Positions 14,988 to 19,823 of a DNA stretch of 19,823 nucleotides are shown piece after piece. Each line of letters begins with the position of its first letter. Positions within the stretch are counted from its first letter, which is position 1. A program made the translations under genes and the position numbers. This DNA is from an uncultured Lachnospiraceae bacterium (GTDB lineage Bacteria > Bacillota > Clostridia > Lachnospirales > Lachnospiraceae), in the NCBI GenBank assembly GCA_910577655.1, contig CAJTOW010000081.1:1-19823 (forward strand). The letters run 5' to 3'. Under the pieces are notes generated by a model. The model was not told the DNA's origin. It made no database searches and saw only the letters and a program-made list of their open reading frames with translations.

Positions 14988-15016
14988 ATTATAGCAAGTT
15001 AATGCGGTGAAGTCAA
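14988..15016 (-). promoter_or_regulatory. gdhA promoter
   Basis: On the minus strand, TTGACT (15016-15011) and a perfect TATAAT (14993-14988) are separated by exactly 17 bp. The leader to the gdhA start codon is about 220 nt. Confidence 0.85.
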
Positions 15017-15023
15017 TAATTTC

Positions 15024-15049
15024 CCAATTGTTTTTTAAAAAACAATTGG
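15024..15049. repeat. Perfect 26-bp AT-rich palindrome
   Basis: CCAATTGTTTTTT and its exact reverse complement AAAAAACAATTGG abut without a spacer. The palindrome lies 7 bp upstream of the gdhA -35 and overlaps the edge of the hairpin repeat 15048-15118. It may be an operator or UP-type element, or the T-tract of the adjoining hairpin terminator. Confidence 0.7.
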
Positions 15050-15118
15050 AAAAGGGCTGTAAAAAGCCGGAACCTTCTTACGAAAAGAAAGTGCATGACT
15101 TTTTACAGCCCCTTTTCC
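15048..15118 (-). terminator. Hairpin repeat of the GGGGCTGT family
   Basis: GGAAAAGGGCTGTAAAAAG (15048-15066) and CTTTTTACAGCCCCTTTTCC (15099-15118) pair almost perfectly around a 32-nt loop. It shares its core GGGGCTGTRAAAAAGTC with the hairpin at 13264-13376. On the minus strand it follows the small frameshifted gene and runs into a T-rich palindrome, so it could terminate that transcript. Confidence 0.6.
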
Positions 15119-15151
15119 ACGGGCATTCCCCTCCGGTTGTGATAGGTCAAC

Positions 15152-15333
15152 TTATTCTTTGATCCGGTCAAGCTCTGTCACATTGACCCTGATGAGGTAA
15201 GAATCACTTTAAGCTCTATATATCGTTCCTTCATTTCCGCATATACCTTGGATTCTCTGTCCACCATCCTCATATACCGCTGGATTCTGCCGAATTCTTC
15301 CACATTTTTCTGTATCATCTCTGTGTCAGACAT
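15152..15333 (-). pseudogene. Small conserved-looking protein with an apparent 3' frameshift
   Basis: The start ATG at 15333 follows AGGAGG (10 nt) and a good promoter. The in-frame product is 51 residues, ending LTSSGSM at a TGA (15180-15178). In the next frame, beginning at the GTC at 15187, the sequence reads VNVTELDRIKE and stops at TAA (15154-15152). Adding one G to the GGG at 15189-15187 would restore a 60-residue protein ending ILTSSGVNVTELDRIKE. From memory, small Lachnospiraceae proteins of the type QKNVEEFGRIQRYMRMVDRE end in a similar LTELDRIKE, but I could not check this. The protein is charged and helical. Its function is unknown. It could be a real mutation or a sequencing error in a G-run. 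Confidence 0.65.
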
Positions 15334-15378
15334 TCCCTTCACCCCTCCTATATTTTCCGCATGATGGTTACTGCCAAT

Positions 15379-15407
15379 ATTATAAGTCAAACAAGGGATG
15401 ATGTAAA
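15379..15407 (-). promoter_or_regulatory. Promoter of the small gene
   Basis: On the minus strand, TTTACA (15407-15402) and a perfect TATAAT (15384-15379) are separated by exactly 17 bp. It lies directly after the GH1 stop codon. Confidence 0.7.
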
Positions 15408-15411
15408 GCCA

Positions 15412-16872
15412 TTACCCCAGATCCGCGCCATTGGCCGCAATGACTTTCTTATACCATGCAAAGCTGTCCTTGGGGATGCGGCGGTTGGTTCCCTTTCCGG
15501 CTTCGTCCCGGTCCACGTAGATGACACCATAGCGTTTGTTCATCTCAATGGTTCCGCAGGACACAATGTCAAGGATTCCCCACATGGTGTAGCCGATTAA
15601 ATCGACACCGTCGGCGATGGCTTCCCCCATCTGGGCAATATGCTCCCGCAGATACTGGATGCGGTAATCATCGTGAATCTTCCCGTCCTCTGCCACCACA
15701 TCCCTGGCGCCGATGCCATTTTCCGCAATGAATAGGGGAAGATTGTACCGGTCATACATCTGGTTCAGGGAGATCCGCAGTCCCACGGGATCGATCTGCC
15801 AGCCCCATTCACTGGTCTGCAGGTAAGGGTTCTTCTTTCCGGAGAGAAGGTTGCCGCTGGTGACCTCATAGTCCGAGCTGTTGGTGGAAACCATGGACAT
15901 ATAGTAGCTGAAGGAAAGGAAATCCACCTTGCCGCCGGCCAGAATCTGGTCGTCTCCCGGCTCTTTCACGATCTCAACCCCAAGCTCCTTTAACATCCGC
16001 CGGGTATAGCCAGGATACCGGCCCCGCGCCATGACATCTGTATAAAAATAATTCTTGTAGTTTTCGTCCAGCAGGGCACACATCACATCGTCCGGGCTGC
16101 AGGTGGCAGGATAGGTTGTGAAGCGGGCGATCATGCCGCCCACCATGGAACCGGGCAGCATCTCATGGGCCATCTTCACCGCCAGGGCATTGGCCAGCAG
16201 CTGGTGATGGGTGCACTGGAAAATAGCCTGATCGTAGTTTTCCTCCTGGTCCCGGATGAGACAGCAGCCGTTCCAGGGATTGAACCGGGAACAGTTGATC
16301 TCATTAAAGGGAAGCCAGTAGTCCACCAGCCCTCCCAGCCGCTCAAACAGCGTCTGGCAGTAACGCAGGTAAAAGTCAATCATCTTCCGGTTCTTCCAGC
16401 CGCCGTATCTGGTCAGCAGGTTCACCGGGGTAGCGTAGTGCAGGATAGTGGCAAATACCTTCATCCCCCGTTTATGGCACTCGGTAAAAAGATCCACATA
16501 GAACCGTATGCCTTCCTCATTGGGAACCGGGTCGTCGCCATTTGGATAGATGCGCGCCCAGCTGATGGATGTGCGGAAAATCTTCAGCCCCAGTTCCTCC
16601 AGCAGCGCCAGGTCTTCCCGCCAGTTATGGTAGAAGTCAATGGCCCAGCGGAATGGATAATGCTCCAGATCCGTGGCGGTAAGAGCCGCCTGGAACCGCT
16701 CTCCGGTCATATTGATATCCCGGTTCTTCCGCCGCATGTCTGCATCCCAGGAAGCGTCAAACACCCGCAGATCCTGGGTATCCATGCCTTTGCCGCCTTC
16801 ATTCCAGGCACCCTCTGCCTGGGCGGAGGCGATAGCGCCTCCCCACAAAAAATTTTCCGGAAAATGGTTCAT
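15412..16872 (-). CDS. GH1 6-phospho-beta-glucosidase
   Basis: This is a 486-residue cytoplasmic glycoside hydrolase, the normal length for family 1. It should hydrolyse phosphorylated beta-glucosides delivered by the adjacent PTS to glucose 6-phosphate and an aglycone or sugar. The N-terminus FPENFLWGGAIASAQAEGAW is the GH1 signature. The acid/base is E191 in PFNEIN, and the nucleophile is E384 in LFIAENGIG. The phosphate-binding loop SCGTIEMNKRYGVIYVD (438-454) has the Ser-x-Lys-x-Tyr pattern that separates 6-phospho enzymes from plain beta-glucosidases. The strand 4 motif reads HYATPVNLLTRYGGW, somewhat different from the usual HxExP. The start codon is 2 nt after the EIIBC stop, with GGAGG inside the end of that gene, so the two are translationally coupled. 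Confidence 0.94.
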   Translation of the reverse strand: MNHFPENFLWGGAIASAQAEGAWNEGGKGMDTQDLRVFDASWDADMRRKNRDINMTGERFQAALTATDLEHYPFRWAIDFYHNWREDLALLEELGLKIFRTSISWARIYPNGDDPVPNEEGIRFYVDLFTECHKRGMKVFATILHYATPVNLLTRYGGWKNRKMIDFYLRYCQTLFERLGGLVDYWLPFNEINCSRFNPWNGCCLIRDQEENYDQAIFQCTHHQLLANALAVKMAHEMLPGSMVGGMIARFTTYPATCSPDDVMCALLDENYKNYFYTDVMARGRYPGYTRRMLKELGVEIVKEPGDDQILAGGKVDFLSFSYYMSMVSTNSSDYEVTSGNLLSGKKNPYLQTSEWGWQIDPVGLRISLNQMYDRYNLPLFIAENGIGARDVVAEDGKIHDDYRIQYLREHIAQMGEAIADGVDLIGYTMWGILDIVSCGTIEMNKRYGVIYVDRDEAGKGTNRRIPKDSFAWYKKVIAANGADLG

Positions 16873-16874
16873 AG

Positions 16875-18269
16875 TCAGCCTCCAATCTCTTTCTGAATCT
16901 CAGGATCCCTGCGGATCAGTCCATAAGTAAGCGCGAATGTCACGACAAAGGTCACGGCAATACCCACCAGGGCAAAGACAAAATTCATGGCATTGTCCGG
17001 ATCAATGAAGATGGCAATGGAAGTCAGTCCGGTGGGGCCGAACACAATCCGTTTGACACCGGCCAGACCACAGACGATACCGCCTGCCAGACCACCCAGA
17101 ACGGATGCCGCCAGGGGCTTTTTCAGCCGCAGGTTCACGCCGTAGAGTGCCGGTTCTGTAGTCCCCAGCAGGGCGCTGCATCCGGTGGAAATGGCCAGGG
17201 TGCGGAAACTGGAATCTTTTGCCTGCATGGCCACTGCAAAAGCGGCAGCACTCTGGGCAATGTTGGCCACCAGGAAGCCTGCGCCCAGCATATCATACCC
17301 AAAGGCGGCAATAGCTGCCATAGCCAGGGGGATGGTAACGGCGTAGTGCATTCCCAGCATGATGATCATGGGGCCCAGTGCGCCGAAGAAGATAGGCAGG
17401 AACCAGGGCGCATTGTTCTGGATCACGGACAGTCCCGCCTCCAGGCCCTGGCCTGCCAGGTTGCCAAGGGGGCCGATGATACAGTAGGTCAGTGGTGTCA
17501 TAACCAGCAGGGTAAGCATGGGCCGGAAAAAGAACTTAACCACCTTGGGCGAGAGCCGGTCCGCCAGCTTCTGCACCCAGGACGCCACATAGATCACCAG
17601 AATCACCGGGATTACGGTGGAGGTATAGGTGGCCAGGGTCACCGGCAGGAAGCCGAACATGGACACGGGCTCCCCTGCGCCGACCAGCGTCATGTAGTTG
17701 GGATGCACCATCGCGAAGCCGATCACCATGCCTACCATAGGATCCACGCCGAACTTCACCGAAGAGGTGTAGGCCAGAATCAGCGGCAGGAAGTAAAAGG
17801 GTGCATCCCCCACAATGCTGAACAGCTTGTAGGTCTGCCCGCCGGAGTCCATCAGATGGGCCATGGTCAGGATCACCAGAATCACCTTGATCATGGCTGC
17901 CCCGGTGATGGCGGCAATGGCCGGGGTGAAAAGGCTGGAGATTGTGTCCATCAGGCGTTCCATCACTTTGGGCTTCTCCCCCTTCAGATCCGACGCCTCC
18001 ACCTGGCCGGTGCTGCTCCCCTGGATGCCGGTCATCCTGGTAAGCTCGTTAAACACATGGCTGACGTCGGGGCCGATGATAATCTGGTACTGCCCGCCGG
18101 TAAACAGTGCCCCCATGACGCCTTTGATTTTTTTCAGCGTTTCCATATCGAATTCGTCGCCGTTATTCAGTTGAAACCGCAGTCTTGTAGCGCAGTGCAT
18201 CAGTGTGCGGATATTATCCTTTCCGCCGACGGCGGGCAGGATAGCGGATGCAAGCTGTTTGTAATCCAT
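16875..18269 (-). CDS. PTS beta-glucoside-type transporter, EIIBC
   Basis: This is a 464-residue membrane permease of the glucose/beta-glucoside PTS superfamily. It imports a beta-glucoside and phosphorylates it. The start MDYKQLASAILPAVGG at 18269 has GGAGGAG 6 nt upstream. Residues 1-80 are the EIIB domain with the phosphorylated Cys26 in MHCATRLRF and GQYQIIIGPDV (59-69). A linker (85-105) leads to EIIC, with about ten membrane segments, HP at 189-190 and the substrate motif GTTEPALYG (369-377; usually GITEPAIYG). The protein ends at residue 464 (EIQKEIGG) without an EIIA domain. A glucose-type EIIA encoded elsewhere must supply the phosphate. It is the first gene of a two-gene operon with the GH1 enzyme. 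Confidence 0.93.
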   Translation of the reverse strand: MDYKQLASAILPAVGGKDNIRTLMHCATRLRFQLNNGDEFDMETLKKIKGVMGALFTGGQYQIIIGPDVSHVFNELTRMTGIQGSSTGQVEASDLKGEKPKVMERLMDTISSLFTPAIAAITGAAMIKVILVILTMAHLMDSGGQTYKLFSIVGDAPFYFLPLILAYTSSVKFGVDPMVGMVIGFAMVHPNYMTLVGAGEPVSMFGFLPVTLATYTSTVIPVILVIYVASWVQKLADRLSPKVVKFFFRPMLTLLVMTPLTYCIIGPLGNLAGQGLEAGLSVIQNNAPWFLPIFFGALGPMIIMLGMHYAVTIPLAMAAIAAFGYDMLGAGFLVANIAQSAAAFAVAMQAKDSSFRTLAISTGCSALLGTTEPALYGVNLRLKKPLAASVLGGLAGGIVCGLAGVKRIVFGPTGLTSIAIFIDPDNAMNFVFALVGIAVTFVVTFALTYGLIRRDPEIQKEIGG

Positions 18270-18291
18270 ATCTGTCTCCTCCTCCAAAGAA

Positions 18292-18304
18292 TGCCAATTT
18301 GGCA
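18292..18304. promoter_or_regulatory. TGCCAA-T-TTGGCA inverted repeat
   Basis: A perfect 13-bp odd-centred inverted repeat lies in the leader of the PTS operon, between the predicted start of transcription and the EIIBC ribosome binding site. It may be an operator. It does not fit the CcpA cre consensus. Confidence 0.35.
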
Positions 18305-18352
18305 AATCGGGTTCCGTGCAGTGCTGCCAGAACACCGCATTACAGTTTTTTC

Positions 18353-18358
18353 ATTATA
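18353..18358 (-). promoter_or_regulatory. -10 element of the PTS-GH1 operon
   Basis: A perfect TATAAT lies on the minus strand. At 17 bp spacing the -35 is AAAAAC, which is very poor. A strong -10 with no -35 suggests dependence on an activator, consistent with the divergent AraC-type gene. Confidence 0.5.
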
Positions 18359-18393
18359 TCTGAATCCCCTCAAAAGTTTTTCTTGATTTTCGC

Positions 18394-18421
18394 TTGTATA
18401 TGGCCATATATCTGCTAAAAT
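18394..18421 (+). promoter_or_regulatory. Candidate promoter of the AraC-type regulator
   Basis: TTGTAT (18394-18399) and TAAAAT (18416-18421) are separated by 16 bp. A 14-bp palindrome fills most of the spacer. Confidence 0.4.
18397..18410. promoter_or_regulatory. Perfect palindrome TATATGGCCATATA, likely operator
   Basis: This 14-bp perfect palindrome is centred about 57 bp upstream of the predicted PTS operon start and inside the spacer of the regulator's own promoter. One protein bound here could activate the PTS operon and repress the regulator gene. Binding by the AraC-type product is inference. Confidence 0.5.
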
Positions 18422-18607
18422 AAAGTCAGTAACATTTGATGGTTCTATCATAAAAGAACGGGAAGATTTTTTCAATGACACTGCGGAACAAGAGAACTAC
18501 CAAAAGGTAAGATTCCATCCAGAAGGATGGCAACAGTTTTGACAAGCCTGCGTATTTCCCAGGGGGGCGGAACTATTGCGGAAAATAAGGATATCAGGAG
18601 GTCTGTT

Positions 18608-19648
18608 ATGGATAGACAGGAACTGGACTGCTTTCTGCGCAGGATCACGCCGCGGGAGCAGTATTATCTGGATAACCCCGGAAGCCCCAGCCCCCGCTAT
18701 GAGGCAATGGAGCGGCGGATGGCCGCCGGACAGGAGGTGCTGTGGTTCCCAATCCCGGATCTGGAGCGGGACGACATCCATGTGCGCAAGGACTCCCGCT
18801 TTACAGATGTGCCGAACCATATGCATGCCAATGTGAATGTGAATTTTATTTATTCGGGACATTGCGATTACGTGATTAACAAGACGCCGGTCACCCTGCA
18901 GCAGGGGGATCTGTGTATCTTTGACCTGGGTGTGGTGCGGCGGAAACAGTATCTGGGGGAAAATGATATTGTCATTAATCTGAATATGAGTCATGATTTC
19001 TTCAGCAACAGCTTCCTCCGGAAGGCTGGGGAGCAGAACATCTTTTCTGACTTTCTGCTCCATGTTCTTTCCGCCAGGACTCCCTCCCATAACCACTATA
19101 TGATTTTCCGGGCCGGGGAGGATGCCATGGTATATGAGCTGTTCCTGGCTTTGCTGGCAGAATATTTTGATCAGGATCTGTACAGCAAGTCCATGGTCCA
19201 GGGGTATCTGCAGCTGATTTTCCTACGGCTGCTGCGGCTGTACCAGCAGAAGCCGGACCAGCAGATAATCCGGATCTCCTCCGGGGGCAACAGCAGTATC
19301 CTGGATATGCTGTATTATCTGGAGAAAAACTCCGCCAGCTGTACCCTGACAGAGCTGGCGGAGCGTTTCGGCTATCATCCAAAGTATGTGACTGCGCTGT
19401 TTAAGCAGATGACAGGGCTGAGCTTCAAGCAGCTCCAAATCCGGGAGCGGATGAAGCATGCAGCGGCACTGCTGGAGAAAACGGATGCCTCCATCCAGGA
19501 GATAGCCCAGCAGACCGGCGCCGGGAATCTCAGCGCTTTCTATAAAGATTTTCAGCGGCAGTATGGAATGCTGCCGTCTGTCTGGCGCAGGCTGCACAGG
19601 GCGGAGGTGAAATTTCAGGCACGCTCCGGTACCGCAGCGAACATCTGA
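18608..19648 (+). CDS. AraC family transcriptional regulator with cupin sensor domain
   Basis: This is a 346-residue protein. The start MDRQELDCFLRR at 18608 is chosen because AGGAGG lies 6 nt upstream; an open frame from 18527 has no site. Residues about 60-140 form a cupin-like sensor with NHMHANVNVNFIYSGHCDYV and VTLQQGDLCIFDLG, typical of sugar-responsive AraC proteins. The last 100 residues form the double HTH: SCTLTELAERFGYHPKYVTALFK is the first, and ASIQEIAQQTGAGNLSAFYKDF is the second, followed by the family's FQRQYGMLPSVWRR. It is divergent from the PTS-GH1 operon, its probable target. The second HTH has GAGNLSAF where GFxxxSxF is usual. The C-terminal tail after residue 330 is slightly long. 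Confidence 0.92.
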   Translation: MDRQELDCFLRRITPREQYYLDNPGSPSPRYEAMERRMAAGQEVLWFPIPDLERDDIHVRKDSRFTDVPNHMHANVNVNFIYSGHCDYVINKTPVTLQQGDLCIFDLGVVRRKQYLGENDIVINLNMSHDFFSNSFLRKAGEQNIFSDFLLHVLSARTPSHNHYMIFRAGEDAMVYELFLALLAEYFDQDLYSKSMVQGYLQLIFLRLLRLYQQKPDQQIIRISSGGNSSILDMLYYLEKNSASCTLTELAERFGYHPKYVTALFKQMTGLSFKQLQIRERMKHAAALLEKTDASIQEIAQQTGAGNLSAFYKDFQRQYGMLPSVWRRLHRAEVKFQARSGTAANI

Positions 19649-19771
19649 AACCGGACTCTGTTTCTGCAAAGGATAACGTCCAATATCAGCAGCAGTACCC
19701 GCTTGTTTCATTTCTTAAACAGCCATATATGATGTATTTGAATAGGCGGATTTCATAGCAGGCTCTGGACT

Positions 19772-19823
19772 AGAGCGTGTTTGAAAATTGCTTTCCGTCA
19801 GCTGTGCGTCACAGTTTGTGGTA
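19772..19823. repeat. Left end of a second MITE-like repeat (cut by window edge)
   Basis: AGAGCGTGTTTGAAAATTGC and the following 32 bases match the left end of the 162-bp element at 2734-2895 with few differences, including CTGTGCGTCACAGTTTGTGG. The rest lies beyond the window. It follows the AraC gene by about 120 bp; between the two I see nothing else. Confidence 0.85.

Larger units (their letters stand above)
14762..15151. other. gdhA leader and upstream intergenic region
   Basis: No credible protein gene is seen. From the gdhA side the region holds the ribosome binding site, a 220-nt leader with a terminator-like hairpin, the promoter, a perfect 26-bp palindrome and the hairpin repeat 15048-15118. 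Confidence 0.6.
18270..18607. other. Divergent control region between PTS-GH1 operon and AraC gene
   Basis: This 338-bp region has no gene. It holds the PTS -10, the TATATGGCCATATA palindrome, the candidate regulator promoter, the TGCCAA-T-TTGGCA repeat and a small CCATCC-AGAA-GGATGG hairpin (18515-18530) in the regulator's leader. I see no RAT-type antiterminator or terminator pair of the BglG/LicT kind. Confidence 0.6.

Noticed and set aside
18292..18304. CcpA cre site
   Set aside because: TGCCAATTTGGCA lacks the central CG and the spacing of the cre consensus.
17346..18386. 346-residue open frame on the plus strand
   Set aside because: It is antisense to the PTS EIIBC gene. The His/Gln/Gly-rich composition is typical of a reverse-frame artefact.
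18497..19096. 199-residue open frame on the minus strand
   Set aside because: It is antisense to the AraC-type gene and its leader and shows no family features.

Overview
This window looks like chromosomal DNA from an anaerobic gut Firmicute, most likely Clostridia (Lachnospiraceae-like). The evidence is strong AGGAGG-type ribosome binding sites, clean sigma-A-type promoters, a clostridial-type BirA operator in front of bioY, a glutamate dehydrogenase of the Clostridium type, and many dispersed hairpin repeats between genes. I cannot fix the genus.

Layout. (1) 1-359: the N-terminal part of a tyrosine recombinase (minus strand), cut by the window edge, with a repeat-rich intergenic stretch behind it. 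(2) 760-2607: a DUF885 lipoprotein with a HEx4H motif. (3) 2734-2895: a complete 162-bp palindromic MITE-like repeat. Further ends of the same family lie at 13391-13412 and at the right window edge. (4) 2923-5226: bioY under a BirA operator, divergent from a COG2509-type FAD dehydrogenase that carries a cysteine cluster. (5) 5281-5514: a compact predicted four-way-junction element and a GTAACAG hairpin repeat. (6) 5538-13102: a minus-strand catabolic-looking cluster with visibly lower GC than its neighbours. It encodes a GntR/FCD regulator, a TAXI TRAP receptor, a fused TRAP permease, a UPF0261 (Tm-1 N-half-like) protein, a PEP-hydrolase-like TIM barrel (Tm-1 C-half-like) and a DASS-type anion permease. 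(7) 13264-15118: gdhA between two related long hairpins, with a strong promoter and an attenuator-like leader. (8) 15152-15333: a small gene that appears to be frameshifted at its 3' end. (9) 15412-19648: a beta-glucoside unit made of a PTS EIIBC and a GH1 6-phospho-beta-glucosidase, divergent from an AraC-type regulator.

How it works together. The PTS EIIBC probably imports and phosphorylates an aryl-beta-glucoside or beta-disaccharide. The GH1 enzyme hydrolyses the phosphorylated product, and the AraC protein probably controls the divergent promoter. In the central cluster, a TRAP system and a DASS permease suggest uptake or exchange of a small carboxylate. The two intracellular enzymes correspond to the two halves of the plant Tm-1 protein, whose enzymatic role I do not know. 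The cluster promoter overlaps four evenly phased ATACYAT repeats that may be the GntR operator. This cluster is the best candidate for an undescribed system in the window.
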